From the NCBI RefSeq assembly GCF_001412535.1, contig NZ_CP011774.1, positions 2,351,501-2,415,500 on the forward strand: a stretch of 64,000 bases of DNA, given 5' to 3'. The notes under the pieces were generated by a model. The model searched no databases, was not told where the DNA came from, and worked only from the letters and a program-made list of their open reading frames with translations. A program made the translations under genes and the position numbers. The DNA is from Limnohabitans sp. 63ED37-2 (GTDB taxonomy: Bacteria; Pseudomonadota; Gammaproteobacteria; Burkholderiales; Burkholderiaceae_C). Of the stretch, positions 51,098-61,142 are shown one piece after another. Numbering within the stretch: position 1 is the stretch's first letter; every line of letters begins with the position of its first letter.

Positions 51098-53179
51098 ATG
51101 TCCAAGCGCCAAATTTTCGTCACCACCGCCCTGCCGTATGCCAACGGCAACTTCCACATCGGCCACATCATGGAATACATCCAGGCCGACATCTGGGTGC
51201 GATTCCAGCGCATGCAGGGTCATGCGGTGAACTTCGTGGGCGCGGACGACACCCATGGCGCACCGATCATGATTGCCGCCGAAAAGGCTGGCAAGACGCC
51301 CCAGCAGTTTGTGGCGGACATCGCCGCGGGCCGCAAGCCCTATTTGGACGGCTTTCATATTCAGTTCGACAACTGGCACAGCACCGATGCACCCGAAAAC
51401 CACGAGTTGGCCCGCCAGATTTACCGCGACCTGCGCGACATCAGCGCAGAACAAGGCGGCTCACTGATCGAAGTGCGTGCCGTAGAGCAGTTCTTTGACC
51501 CCCAAAAGAACATGTTCTTGCCCGACCGCTTCATCAAAGGCGAGTGCCCCAAGTGCCACGCCAAGGACCAGTACGGTGACAACTGCGAGGTCTGCGGCGC
51601 GGTCTACGCCCCCACCGACCTGATCAACCCGTTTTCTGCCCTTTCCGGCGCCAAGCCCGAGCTCAAAACCTCGGAGCACTTTTTCTTCAAGCTGTCTGAC
51701 CCACGCTGTGTCGAGTTTTTGAGCAACTGGACCCAAGACGGCAAATTGCAACCCGAGGTGGCCAACAAGGTCAAAGAGTGGTTTTCGGTGCGCACCAACC
51801 CCGACGGCACGACCAGCGAAGGCCTGGGCGACTGGGACATTTCGCGTGACGCGCCATACTTCGGCATCGAAATCCCTGACGCACCGGGAAAGTACTTTTA
51901 TGTGTGGCTGGACGCCCCGGTGGGCTATCTGGCTTCGCTCAAAAACCTGCTGGACAAACGGGGGGAAGACTACAACGCTTACATGGCCAACCCGAACCTG
52001 GAGCAGATCCACTTCATTGGCAAAGACATCGTCACCTTCCACACCCTGTTTTGGCCCGCCATGCTGCACTTTTCGGGCCGTAAAACACCCAACAAGGTGA
52101 ACGTGCACGGCTTCTTGACGGTGAACAACGGCGAGAAGATGAGCAAGAGCCGCGGCACCGGGCTGGACCCGCTCAAGTACCTGAGCCTGGGCATGAACCC
52201 CGAATGGCTGCGTTACTACCTGGCGGCCAAATTGTCTGCACGCAACGAAGACATCGACTTCAACGCCGAAGACTTCATGGCGCGGGTCAACAGCGACCTG
52301 ATCGGCAAATTTGTGAACATCGCCTCGCGCTCGGCCGGCTTCATCGCCAAACGCTTTGGCGGCCAACTCGGCGCCGTGAGCGCCGACGGCCAAGCTTTGC
52401 TCGCGACCTTGCAAGCCGCTACACCCAGCATCGCGGCCTTTTACGATGAGCGTGAATACGCCAAAGCCCTGCGCGAGATCATGCTGCTGACCGACAAGGT
52501 CAACAGCTATGTGGACCAAAACAAGCCTTGGGATCTGGCCAAACAAGAAGGCCAAGACGCCCGCTTGCACGATGTGTGCACCACCTGCATCGAAGCCTTC
52601 CGCTTGCTCACGCTCCAACTCAAGCCCGTGCTGCCGGCCTTGGCGGCGCAGGTCGAGGCCTTCTTGAACGTGGCGCCCTTCACCTTTGCCCAATCACAAC
52701 AGTTGCTGGGCGCAGGCCACACCATCAACACCTACCAACACCTGATGCAGCGCGTCACCCCCGAGCAACTCGACGCTTTGTTCGAGCCGCCTGCCGTGGT
52801 CGAAGAAAAGCTGATCCCTGGTGGAGAAGAGATCGCCCCCACCATCAGCATCGACGACTTTGCCAAGGTGGACTTGCGCATTGCCCAGATCGTCAACTGC
52901 GAACCCGTCGAAGGCTCGGTCAAGCTGCTGCGCCTGACGCTGGACGTGGGTGAAGGCAAAACACGTAACGTGTTTTCAGGCATAGCCAGCATGTACAAGC
53001 CGGAAGACTTGGTGGGCAAACTCACCGTGATGGTCGCCAACCTGGCCCCGCGCAAGATGAAGTTTGGTGTGTCCGAGGGCATGGTGCTGGCCGCCAGCCA
53101 TGCCGACGAAAAAGCCGAACCGGGCATTTATGTGCTGCACCCTTGGCCCGGCGCCAAACCGGGCATGCGCATCCACTGA
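51098..53179 (+). CDS. metG: Methionine--tRNA ligase
   Basis: A 693-aa class I aminoacyl-tRNA synthetase. The HIGH motif is in NGNFHIGHIMEY, the zinc knuckle in CPKCHAKDQYGDNCEVCG, and KMSKS in NNGEKMSKSRGTG. A C-terminal tRNA-binding dimerisation domain (about 590-693, DLRIAQIVNCEPVEGSVKLL) is fused, as in other proteobacteria. The frame opens at a TTG at 51068, but MSKRQIFVTTALPYANG is the family start at 51098. Confidence 0.97.
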   Translation: MSKRQIFVTTALPYANGNFHIGHIMEYIQADIWVRFQRMQGHAVNFVGADDTHGAPIMIAAEKAGKTPQQFVADIAAGRKPYLDGFHIQFDNWHSTDAPENHELARQIYRDLRDISAEQGGSLIEVRAVEQFFDPQKNMFLPDRFIKGECPKCHAKDQYGDNCEVCGAVYAPTDLINPFSALSGAKPELKTSEHFFFKLSDPRCVEFLSNWTQDGKLQPEVANKVKEWFSVRTNPDGTTSEGLGDWDISRDAPYFGIEIPDAPGKYFYVWLDAPVGYLASLKNLLDKRGEDYNAYMANPNLEQIHFIGKDIVTFHTLFWPAMLHFSGRKTPNKVNVHGFLTVNNGEKMSKSRGTGLDPLKYLSLGMNPEWLRYYLAAKLSARNEDIDFNAEDFMARVNSDLIGKFVNIASRSAGFIAKRFGGQLGAVSADGQALLATLQAATPSIAAFYDEREYAKALREIMLLTDKVNSYVDQNKPWDLAKQEGQDARLHDVCTTCIEAFRLLTLQLKPVLPALAAQVEAFLNVAPFTFAQSQQLLGAGHTINTYQHLMQRVTPEQLDALFEPPAVVEEKLIPGGEEIAPTISIDDFAKVDLRIAQIVNCEPVEGSVKLLRLTLDVGEGKTRNVFSGIASMYKPEDLVGKLTVMVANLAPRKMKFGVSEGMVLAASHADEKAEPGIYVLHPWPGAKPGMRIH

Positions 53180-53301
53180 CGCGATGGACCGCTGCACATG
53201 ACCTCCCCTCAGACCGAGGAACGCGTGTGCAGCACACCACCGTGGGCTGTGTGCAAGGGCTTGCCGCATCATTTGGCGACAAAAAGTAACACGAGACGCC
53301 C

Positions 53302-54981
53302 ATGAACTGGATGCAAGCCACGCATTTTTTTCGCCCCCGTTTGCTCGACAGCCTGCACGGCTATAGCCGCGAGCGCTTCTCTCAGGACGTGGGTGCAGGC
53401 ATCACCGTGGGGGTGGTGGCCCTGCCGCTCGCCATGGCCTTTGCCATCGCCTCCGGCCTCAAGCCCGAGGCGGGCCTGTTCACCGCCATCATCGCGGGCT
53501 TTCTGATCTCGGCGCTGGGCGGCAGCCGGGTCCAAATCGGCGGCCCGGCCGGGGCCTTCATCGTGATCGTTTACGGCATCGTCGAGCGCTATGGCCTGGC
53601 GAACTTGATCTTGGCCACCGCCATGTCGGGCGTGCTGCTGTTTGTGATGGGGCTGTTTCGCCTGGGTACGCTGATCCGCTTCATCCCGGTGGCGGTGGTG
53701 ATTGGTTTCACCAACGGCATCGCGGTGCTGATCATGCTGTCGCAAATCAAGGATTTTCTGGGTCTGAAGGTGGCCGCCATGCCCGCCGATTTTTTTGGCA
53801 TCCTGAACGCCCTGTGGCTGAGCCTGCACACCGCCAATCTGGCCGCCTTGCTGCTGGCCTTGGCGTCCCTGTCATTGGTGGTGGGTTGGTTGCGCATGAG
53901 CCGTCGCCTGACAGGCACGCGCTACCACTGGGTCAGCATGGTCCCAGGCTCCATCGTGGCGCTGGTGTTTGCCACCCTGGTCACTTGGCTGCTGAATCTG
54001 CCCGTGGAGACGATTGGCAGCAAGTTTGGCGGCATCCCCTCCTCCATGCCTGGCTTGGTCTGGCCAGAGTTCAGCTGGGACAGCGCCCGCTTTTTGCTCA
54101 TGCCCACCTTGACCTTGACGCTCTTGGGAGCGATTGAATCGCTGCTGTGCGCCCGCATTGCCGACGGCATGATTGGCGACCGTCACAACCCCAACCAAGA
54201 GCTGATGGCCCAAGGCGTGGCCAACTTTGTCACGCCATTTTTTGGCGGCATGCCCGCGACCGGCACCATTGCCCGCACCGTGACCAACATCAAAAGCGGC
54301 GGCACCACCCCGATTTCGGGCATGGTGCATGCGCTGACCTTGCTGGCGGTGGTGATGGTGGCGGCACCCTTGGCAGGACAAATTCCGCTGGCGACGCTGG
54401 CCGCGCTGTTGATGTTTGTGGCCTGGAACATGGGTGAATGGCGTGAATTCATGCACCTGCGCCAGTACCGCCTGCCTTACCGCATCACCTTGCTGGCGGT
54501 GTTTTTCCTCACCGTGGTGTTTGACCTGACGGTGGCGGTCGAGGTGGGCCTGGTCGCGGCCTGCCTGACCTTCATTTACCGCATCTCCAGCCTGAGCCGC
54601 TGCGAGGGCGTGACGCGCCTTGAGCATCCAGGCCTGGCCGGTTTCGAGCACCGGGTCCAAGCCTGGCGCCTGTATGGAGCACTGTTTTTCGGGGCGGTCA
54701 AGCTGATCGAGGCCATCGAGGACAAAATCAGCACCCCCACGCTGGTGCTGGACCTGAAAAACGTGATCTACATCGACTCCTCAGGCGCGGACGCGTTGAT
54801 GAACCTGATCGAGACCTGCCGCAAGAAACAGGTGCAGCTGATCGTCTGCGGCCTGAACCACCAGCCGCTGGACATGGCCCAGCGCAGCGGCCTGATGGCG
54901 CACCTGAAAGCGCACCTGCAGCCAGACCTGAGCAGCAGCCTGACCCTGGCCGTCAGCCTGAGCACAGACCCGGCCCGTTAA
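53302..54981 (+). CDS. SulP family inorganic anion transporter
   Basis: A 559-aa membrane transporter. The N-terminal SulP domain has GAGITVGVVALPLAMAFAIASG and SGSRVQIGG-like GGSRVQIGGPAGAF, with about 11-14 helices to residue 430. A cytoplasmic STAS domain covers about 445-555 (LVLDLKNVIYIDSSGADALMNL). It likely transports sulfate or bicarbonate with protons or sodium. No regulator or carbonic anhydrase gene is adjacent, so the ion is not predictable. Confidence 0.92.
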   Translation: MNWMQATHFFRPRLLDSLHGYSRERFSQDVGAGITVGVVALPLAMAFAIASGLKPEAGLFTAIIAGFLISALGGSRVQIGGPAGAFIVIVYGIVERYGLANLILATAMSGVLLFVMGLFRLGTLIRFIPVAVVIGFTNGIAVLIMLSQIKDFLGLKVAAMPADFFGILNALWLSLHTANLAALLLALASLSLVVGWLRMSRRLTGTRYHWVSMVPGSIVALVFATLVTWLLNLPVETIGSKFGGIPSSMPGLVWPEFSWDSARFLLMPTLTLTLLGAIESLLCARIADGMIGDRHNPNQELMAQGVANFVTPFFGGMPATGTIARTVTNIKSGGTTPISGMVHALTLLAVVMVAAPLAGQIPLATLAALLMFVAWNMGEWREFMHLRQYRLPYRITLLAVFFLTVVFDLTVAVEVGLVAACLTFIYRISSLSRCEGVTRLEHPGLAGFEHRVQAWRLYGALFFGAVKLIEAIEDKISTPTLVLDLKNVIYIDSSGADALMNLIETCRKKQVQLIVCGLNHQPLDMAQRSGLMAHLKAHLQPDLSSSLTLAVSLSTDPAR

Positions 54982-55060
54982 AATGGCCAGGTTCAGGTTT
55001 TGGAAGGCTTCTGGGGCCGCCAAAACCCTTTTGTTTTTGTCCTTGTACAGATTGCCCGCC

Positions 55061-55264
55061 ATGTCTTTTTTTCGCCGCCCTGATTACAGCTCTGACACCT
55101 CCCAGTTCATCGACCAGCTCAAGGCCCAGCGCCCCGAGCTCGAAGCCGAGCAGCGCCAAGGCCGTGGCCTGCTGTGGGACAAGCCAATCGACCGCGACAT
55201 TCAGGCCGAATTCAAACAAGGCCGAGTGGCGCAGAAACCCTACGTGTACCAGACGAAGGCCTGA
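55061..55264 (+). CDS. DUF3460 family protein
   Basis: A 67-aa protein. DYSSDTSQFIDQLKAQRPELEAEQRQGRGLLWDKP and the C-terminal VAQKPYVYQ match the small betaproteobacterial family DUF3460. Function is unknown. It sits just before scpA. The frame is open upstream, but MSFFRRPDY is the family start. A TAAAAT hexamer overlapping the sulP stop (54979-54984) may be its -10 box. Confidence 0.85.
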   Translation: MSFFRRPDYSSDTSQFIDQLKAQRPELEAEQRQGRGLLWDKPIDRDIQAEFKQGRVAQKPYVYQTKA

Positions 55265-55320
55265 GCCTCATTGAGTCCGCACCCCCTCTTGCAGAGCTTT
55301 TTTTCAGGCCCTACCGCACC

Positions 55321-56175
55321 GTGAGCAACGACACCGCCCCATCCCTGCAGTTGGCCGAAGACACGCTCAATGCGGCCATGCCTGCTGTGGTCGACCAGGT
55401 GGCCTTGGCGCGTTTGTATGGCGAGCCCCTGTTCGCCATGCCCAGCGACCTGTACATCCCGCCGGATGCGCTGGAGGTGTTTCTGGAGGCTTTTGAAGGC
55501 CCGCTGGACTTGCTGCTGTACCTGATCCGCAAGCAAAACTTCAACATCCTCGACATTCCCATGGCGGGCGTGACACGCCAGTACCTGAGTTATGTCGAAG
55601 AAATCCGCCAGCGCAACCTGGAGCTGGCCGCCGAATACCTGCTCATGGCGGCCATGCTCATCGAGATCAAGTCGCGCATGCTGCTGCCCCCGAAAAAAGT
55701 GGCCGAGGGCGAAGAAGCCGAAGACCCGCGGGCCGAATTGGTGCGCCGTCTGCTCGAATACGAGCAGATGAAAATGGCTTCGATGCAGCTGAATGTGATC
55801 CCGCAATACGGCCGCGATTTTTTGCAGGCCCAGGTGTTCATCGAGCAAAGTCTGCAACCGCGCTTTCCCGATGTCAGCATGGACGAGCTGCAAATGGCTT
55901 GGCGCGACATCCTCAAACGCGCCAACCTGGTGCAGCACCACAAGATCAGCCGCGAAGAGCTCAGCGTGCGCGAGCACATGAGCATCGTGCTCAAACACCT
56001 GCAAGGGCGCAAGTTTGTGGAGTTTGAACACCTGTTCGACCCCAGTCTGGGCGTGCCGGTGCTGGTGGTCACCTTCATCGCTTTGCTGGAGCTGGCCAAG
56101 GAAACCCTGATCGAGATCACCCAAGCCGAGGCCTTTGCGCCCATTTACGTGCGCCTGGCCTACACCCCCAACTGA
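55321..56175 (+). CDS. scpA: Segregation and condensation protein A
   Basis: A 284-aa kleisin that joins SMC and ScpB in chromosome condensation. FEGPLDLLLYLIRKQNFNILDIPM at about residues 60-83 and EYLLMAAMLIEIKSRMLLP at about 103-121 are ScpA signatures. The start is uncertain: I take GTG at 55321; ATG at 55378 is the main alternative, and an ATG at 55174 lies inside the DUF3460 gene. No smc or scpB gene is in the window. Confidence 0.85.
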   Translation: MSNDTAPSLQLAEDTLNAAMPAVVDQVALARLYGEPLFAMPSDLYIPPDALEVFLEAFEGPLDLLLYLIRKQNFNILDIPMAGVTRQYLSYVEEIRQRNLELAAEYLLMAAMLIEIKSRMLLPPKKVAEGEEAEDPRAELVRRLLEYEQMKMASMQLNVIPQYGRDFLQAQVFIEQSLQPRFPDVSMDELQMAWRDILKRANLVQHHKISREELSVREHMSIVLKHLQGRKFVEFEHLFDPSLGVPVLVVTFIALLELAKETLIEITQAEAFAPIYVRLAYTPN

Positions 56176-56183
56176 TCAATCCG

Positions 56184-56762
56184 TCAGTGGCTGCGACCGC
56201 TGCGGAACATGCCGTGGGTTTTACGGCTGAGCACGCCTTGCGCGGCCAGCTTGTTCATCGAGGGGCTGGCGTGCGCGTGGGTGATGGCCATGCCCAAAGC
56301 ATCGGCCGCATCTTGCCGGGGCAGCACCGGCAACTGCAGCAAGCGCTTGACCATTTCCTGGATCTGCGATTTGGCGGCGCGACCGTGCCCGGTGACCGAT
56401 TGCTTCATTTGCAAAGCGGTGTATTCGGCCACGGGCAAGTCGCACGACACCAAGGCCGTGACCGCACAGCCCCGCGCTTGTCCCAGCAGCAAGGTCGCTT
56501 GTGGGTTGACGTTGACGAACACGATCTCGACCGCAGCCACATCGGGCTGGTAACGCGCGGTGATTTCACGCACCCCGTCGTAGATGATTTTCAGCCGGGC
56601 CGGCAGGTTGCCCATCTCACCGCGTGTGGTCTCGATCACGCCGCTGGCCACGTACTGCAGGCGAGAGCCCGTGATGTCGATCACACCAAAACCCGTGGTT
56701 TGTAAACCCGGATCGATCCCCAGGATGCGGATGCTGGCCGGTGCCGGGGTGCTCAGGCTCAT
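56184..56762 (-). CDS. ruvC: Holliday junction endodeoxyribonuclease RuvC
   Basis: A 192-aa resolvase. The acidic catalytic residues are in ILGIDPGLQTTGFGV, VAAVEIVFVNVNPQATLLLGQARG and RQDAADALGMAITH. It cleaves Holliday junctions made by RuvAB during recombinational repair. ruvA and ruvB are not in the window. It overlaps the downstream mtgA gene by 4 bp. Confidence 0.95.
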   Translation of the reverse strand: MSLSTPAPASIRILGIDPGLQTTGFGVIDITGSRLQYVASGVIETTRGEMGNLPARLKIIYDGVREITARYQPDVAAVEIVFVNVNPQATLLLGQARGCAVTALVSCDLPVAEYTALQMKQSVTGHGRAAKSQIQEMVKRLLQLPVLPRQDAADALGMAITHAHASPSMNKLAAQGVLSRKTHGMFRSGRSH

Positions 56763-57493
56763 GGCAACACCACGTCGTTCATGCGGGCCATGATGGTCTC
56801 TGCTCGCCGCGAGAGATAAGCCGATTGCGGCAGCTTTTCAAAGTAACGCGGACGCGGCAGCATGACCGCCAGCCGAGAGGCCTCCCAGGCATTCAGACGC
56901 GCGGCGCTCTTGCGAAAGTAGTGCTGCGCCGCCGCCTCGGCACCGAACACGCCCTCACCCCACTCCACGCTGTTGAGGTAAATCTCCAAAATGCGCTCCT
57001 TGCTGAGCAAGGTCTCCAGCGTCAAGGCCAGCACCATCTCTTGGCCCTTGCGCACCAAGGTGCGTTCGCCCGATAAAAACAGGTTTTTGGCCAGTTGTTG
57101 GGTGATGGTGGAGCCGCCCACAATTTTGACCTCCACCGGTTTGTCCGGTTGGCGCTGGGCGCGTTTTTCGGCCTGCACTTTGGCCCGGGCATTTTTCTCC
57201 CAGGCTTTTTCGAGCGACTGCCACCAGATGCCGTGGTGCTGCGTGAAGGCCGCGTCCTCCGAAGCAATCACGGCACGTTGCAAACTGGCGGACATGGCCT
57301 TGATCTCGACCGACTCCTGACGCCACGGCAATTGACCTTGCTGTTTCAGAATTTGCCAGGCCTGCGAGCGCTGAAAGCTGGTGGACTCGGGGGCGATCCA
57401 GTTCATGGCCAGGATGCGCACGGCAAAAAACAACTGCAGCCCCACAGCCGCCAAAACCAAGAGCATCAACCAGCGTCCGAATGCACGCATCAT
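56759..57493 (-). CDS. mtgA: Monofunctional biosynthetic peptidoglycan transglycosylase
   Basis: A 244-aa glycosyltransferase of family 51. One N-terminal transmembrane helix covers about residues 8-30. AVIASEDAAFTQHHGIWWQSLEKA contains the catalytic Glu, and GGSTITQQLAKNLFLSGERTLVRKGQE and KERILEIYLNSVEWGEGVFG complete the fold. It polymerises lipid II glycan strands in the periplasm and has no transpeptidase domain. I use the tandem ATG at 57493/57490; the frame upstream has no family features. Confidence 0.94.
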   Translation of the reverse strand: MMRAFGRWLMLLVLAAVGLQLFFAVRILAMNWIAPESTSFQRSQAWQILKQQGQLPWRQESVEIKAMSASLQRAVIASEDAAFTQHHGIWWQSLEKAWEKNARAKVQAEKRAQRQPDKPVEVKIVGGSTITQQLAKNLFLSGERTLVRKGQEMVLALTLETLLSKERILEIYLNSVEWGEGVFGAEAAAQHYFRKSAARLNAWEASRLAVMLPRPRYFEKLPQSAYLSRRAETIMARMNDVVLP

Positions 57494-57527
57494 GCACCAC
57501 CCCTGATCTGGACAGCGTCGGCGTGGT

Positions 57528-58457
57528 TCACGGCTTGCCGGGCTCAGAGGCCAACATGCGGGTGGCCAAAGTGTCATCCCGCGAGAAGTTGAAACGTGTC
57601 ACCACCACAATTTGATCGGCTTGGGCCCGCATTTTTCGGTTGAAATTGCCAAACGGCGCGGCATTGCGCACGATGGCCACGGCACGTTCGTCCAGCAAGG
57701 GCTTGCCCGATGAGCGGGCCACCTCGGTGCTGATCAATTGCCCCTGATGGTCCACGGTGATCACCATGGTCAGTTGTCCATAGAGTTTGTCACCCGCCGC
57801 CTCCGGGAAGTTCAAGGTGCCTTGGTACTCGATGGTGCGGCGCATTTTGTCGTAGTACATCGCATACACCACCTCTTTGGTGGCAGGGCTGATGTAACGC
57901 TTGCGGGCCGCCCCCTGGGTTTGGTCCACGCGCTGCTCGATTTGCGCCAGCTGGCGGGCCAGTTGCTGCTGCCGCTGCACCTTGGACTCGCGATCAGGGC
58001 TGTCGGTTTTGTCGCCAGCGTTCTCCCGGGTGAGCACGGCCAACTCATCTTTGAGCTGTGTCAACAAACGCATTTGCTGCATTTTGAGCACTTCGATCTT
58101 TTTCTGGGCCGCGCTGATGTCCATGCCCGGATCAGCGTTCATCACCGGCGACAAGGGCGAGCTCGAAATGCGCACCTCGGGCACCTCGCCGCCACCGGCC
58201 AGTCGGACCTGCGCCAAGGCTTGGGCTCCCTGGGGGTTCTCCCGGCTGCGTGCGTTGACCAGAATCACCTCCAGCGGCGTATCTTGGAAGACACGGTTGT
58301 AGGCCTCGGGCGCGGCAAACCGGAAAGCCACCAAACCCGCATGCACCGCCACGGACAAGCCCAAGGCCCAGATCAAACCGCGGTGCGGCGAAGGCTTTGA
58401 TCGACCCGCACCGGGGCGAACCACGCTGTCGGGCTTGGGCTGGATCTCAGGGCGCAT
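57528..58457 (-). CDS. TonB C-terminal domain protein
   Basis: A 309-aa protein. A single transmembrane helix (about residues 29-47) is followed by a long charged and coiled region rich in Gln (about 120-185). A TonB-type C-terminal domain covers about 190-295, with KLYGQLTMVITVDHQGQLISTEVARSSGKPLLDERAVAIVRNAAPFG. It probably couples proton motive force to outer-membrane transport or envelope integrity. No exbB or exbD genes are adjacent. Its start overlaps the stop of the ribonuclease gene by 11 bp. Confidence 0.83.
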   Translation of the reverse strand: MRPEIQPKPDSVVRPGAGRSKPSPHRGLIWALGLSVAVHAGLVAFRFAAPEAYNRVFQDTPLEVILVNARSRENPQGAQALAQVRLAGGGEVPEVRISSSPLSPVMNADPGMDISAAQKKIEVLKMQQMRLLTQLKDELAVLTRENAGDKTDSPDRESKVQRQQQLARQLAQIEQRVDQTQGAARKRYISPATKEVVYAMYYDKMRRTIEYQGTLNFPEAAGDKLYGQLTMVITVDHQGQLISTEVARSSGKPLLDERAVAIVRNAAPFGNFNRKMRAQADQIVVVTRFNFSRDDTLATRMLASEPGKP

Positions 58458-60507
58458 TGGAGGGGGTGTTGTCGTTCAGATCCACCGCGATGGTGACGGG
58501 GCCAGCGGGCAGGTTGTCATCATCCTCGCCGTCTTGTTCCGCCTCGTCAGAATCTGCCTGGCCTTCGGCATCCAAGTGGGCGATCACGGTACCCCGCACA
58601 TCCAGAGCCATCAGATCGACATCGGACAGCTTGACACGCACCCGTGCGCCGCGGGGCAAGTTGTTGGCACCCAACACGCTGAACATCAGCGGCAAGGTGT
58701 CGGCACGCACCAGCCAGGTGCCAGCGCCCATTTCCTTGACCAGGCTGGCATCCAGCTCTTCAATGCCTTGCTGCTGCACATGGCGCAGCGTCCAATAGCG
58801 CTCCATGCTCGACTGCACACCGTTGTAGGCACTGTAGGCGGCATCAAAACCACTGATGATGGAAAACAACTCGGCGTCTTTGGGCTTGAAGGGCGCGGCC
58901 AATGCGGCCGTAGCGCCATGCTGGGCGCAGGCAATGATTTGCCACTGGTTGACCAAGTCGGTGTAGCGGCGCAGCGGCGAGGTGCTCCAGGCATAGCTGG
59001 GCACGCCAATGCCGGCGTGCGGCAGCGCCTTGGTGCCCATGCGCACTTTCACTCCGGGGGCCAAACTGGCCTGGCTGCGGTAAATGCCGGGCACACCCAG
59101 CTGGGCCATCCACTGGCCCCAGGTGCTGTTGGCCAAGATCATGGCCTCGGCCACCATCAAGTCGAGTGGCGCACCGCGTTTGCGGGTGCCGATCACCACC
59201 GTCTCGTCGCCCGTGGGCGGCGTGTCGTTGTGGTCCCGCTCGAGCTTGAAGCTGTAGTCCGGGCGGTTGAAGTTTTCGGGTTTGCCGCGCACCACTTCGC
59301 GCCGGGCTTTCAGGGTTTGCGCCAGCCGCCAGAAGAAGGCCAGCGTGTGGCGGCTCACTGGCACATCGGCGTGGTCGCTCTGGTCAACACCCTCCAGCCA
59401 TTCGCGGGTGATGCGGTCATCGAGCTGGTCATGGCGCAGGTTGACCAAAATCGGCACGCGTTCGAGCCGGGTCACGCTGCTTTGCACTTCCAGGGTGTCT
59501 TCGCTGAAGGTCACGTACAGCGACACCGCCGGGCAGTCGCGCCCCTCGATCAGGGTGTAGGCCTGCACCACGCTGTCGGGCAGCATGGTGATTTTGTAAC
59601 CGGGCATGTAGACCGTGGACAGGCGGGCGCGACCCAGCTGGTCAATCGGGCTGCCCGGCTGCAGCGCCAGGCCGGGGGCGGCGATGTGAATGCCCACCGT
59701 GACCATGCCCGTGCCCAGACCTTGCAAAGACAGGGCGTCGTCGATTTCGGTGGTGTGTGAATCGTCGATCGAAAAAGCCTGCACCGAAGCCAGTGGCAAG
59801 TCGTCGGTGATGGCGGGTGCCTGCAAAGGGGGAAAGCCCGTGCCTTTGGGGAACAGGTCAAACAGGAAACGCTGCCAATGAAAGTCCCAGGCCGAGGCGA
59901 TGGCCCCCGCGTTTTGCAGCAAGTCCAAAGGCGCGGTCTGGCTGCTTTTGCTGGCCTCGACCACGGCCTTGTATTCGGGTGTATTCTGGTCGGGGCGAAA
60001 CAGAATTTTGTAGAGCTGCTCGCGGATCGGCTCGGGGCAAATGCCCGCGATCAGATCGGCCGACCAGGCCTCGATTTGGGCCTGCACCTGCTTTTTCTTC
60101 TCGATGGCGAGCAAGGCCTGCTGCACGATCTCGGCCGGGGCTTTGCGAAAGCGCCCCTTGGCACCGCCTCGGCGGAAATAGTGCGGCGCATCATGCAAGC
60201 AGAGCAAAGCCGCCACTTGCTCGGTGGTGCTGGCACTGGCGCTGAAGTAGTCTTTGGCCAGGTCGCCAAAGCCAAACTCTTCCTCCGGGGCACACTCGTA
60301 GGCCAGCTCCAGTTCGATGGTTTGGCTCAAGGCGGTGGCATCACTGAGCAAAACGGCTGGGGCCGGTTTCTCGAACTTGAGCAGCATGTGGGCCGACTTG
60401 ACCTTGACCCGTTTACCGGAGTCAAGTTCGACCTGCGCAGAGGCCTCGGCTTCGGACATGATCCGACCGGCCATGAATTTGCCGGCATCTTCAAAAAATA
60501 CGTACAT
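58447..60507 (-). CDS. RNB domain (RNase II/R family) exoribonuclease
   Basis: A 686-aa 3'-5' exoribonuclease. The RNB catalytic domain begins near residue 250 with FSIDDSHTTEIDDALSL, which holds the magnesium-binding aspartates, and continues to about 570. A short N-terminal region precedes it, and the C terminus is acidic. It is less like E. coli RNase R (no long basic tail) and nearer the RNase II-like branch common in betaproteobacteria. I place the start at 60507 (MYVFFEDAGKFMAGRI). Confidence 0.9.
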   Translation of the reverse strand: MYVFFEDAGKFMAGRIMSEAEASAQVELDSGKRVKVKSAHMLLKFEKPAPAVLLSDATALSQTIELELAYECAPEEEFGFGDLAKDYFSASASTTEQVAALLCLHDAPHYFRRGGAKGRFRKAPAEIVQQALLAIEKKKQVQAQIEAWSADLIAGICPEPIREQLYKILFRPDQNTPEYKAVVEASKSSQTAPLDLLQNAGAIASAWDFHWQRFLFDLFPKGTGFPPLQAPAITDDLPLASVQAFSIDDSHTTEIDDALSLQGLGTGMVTVGIHIAAPGLALQPGSPIDQLGRARLSTVYMPGYKITMLPDSVVQAYTLIEGRDCPAVSLYVTFSEDTLEVQSSVTRLERVPILVNLRHDQLDDRITREWLEGVDQSDHADVPVSRHTLAFFWRLAQTLKARREVVRGKPENFNRPDYSFKLERDHNDTPPTGDETVVIGTRKRGAPLDLMVAEAMILANSTWGQWMAQLGVPGIYRSQASLAPGVKVRMGTKALPHAGIGVPSYAWSTSPLRRYTDLVNQWQIIACAQHGATAALAAPFKPKDAELFSIISGFDAAYSAYNGVQSSMERYWTLRHVQQQGIEELDASLVKEMGAGTWLVRADTLPLMFSVLGANNLPRGARVRVKLSDVDLMALDVRGTVIAHLDAEGQADSDEAEQDGEDDDNLPAGPVTIAVDLNDNTPSNAP

Positions 60508-60551
60508 GCCCCGATTTTCCCATGCCACCCGGCCATTCGGCCCGCCGGGCT

Positions 60552-61136
60552 TCAAGCCAGCTGCAGAAAATCAAGGATTTGCGGCAAGTGGTCCTCAAAA
60601 TCGCTCAAGGCATGGTCGCTGCCCTCGATCAGGCGTACCTGCCCGGACTGGTGGCGGGCCAGCATTTCGCGCCAATCGAGCACCTCGTCACCTTTGGCGA
60701 TCAAGGCCAGCGTGGCTGGCCGAGTTGGCAAGGGCTGACTTTCAAGCTGCATCAACTCCTGGACGTAGGTCGGCTCAAAAAAGATGCTTTGTGCCGGGTC
60801 TTGCCAGACCGGGTGTTCGCCGATGTAACGCGCCAGGTCGCGCGAAGGGTGCACGGCGGGGTTGATCAGCACCGCAGGCACATCCCAGTGCGCCGACAGC
60901 CATGCCGCATAAAAGCCGCCGAGAGAGGACCCCATCACCGACATCTGCCCACGGGGCCAGGCGGCCGTGCCCTTGAGCAACAGGGCCATGGCCTGTGCTG
61001 GGGAGGCGGGCAGCTGTGGGCACCACCAGGTGACACCCAGGTGCCGAGACTGCACCAGCCTCGCCATGATTTGGGCTTTGGCCGACTGGGGCGATGACCT
61101 GAAGCCGTGCAGGTAGAGCAAATGGGTGGTGCTCAC
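60552..61136 (-). CDS. YqiA/YcfP family alpha/beta-fold esterase
   Basis: A 194-aa small hydrolase. LLYLHGFRSSPQSAKAQ at the N terminus, the nucleophile elbow GSSLGGFYAAWLS, the acid region LIAKGDEVLDWREM and the final GSDHALSDFEDHL give a full catalytic triad. The family is UPF0227-like and its natural substrate is unknown. It lies 6 bp after the kup stop on the same strand. Confidence 0.88.
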   Translation of the reverse strand: MSTTHLLYLHGFRSSPQSAKAQIMARLVQSRHLGVTWWCPQLPASPAQAMALLLKGTAAWPRGQMSVMGSSLGGFYAAWLSAHWDVPAVLINPAVHPSRDLARYIGEHPVWQDPAQSIFFEPTYVQELMQLESQPLPTRPATLALIAKGDEVLDWREMLARHQSGQVRLIEGSDHALSDFEDHLPQILDFLQLA

Positions 61137-61142
61137 GGGGCC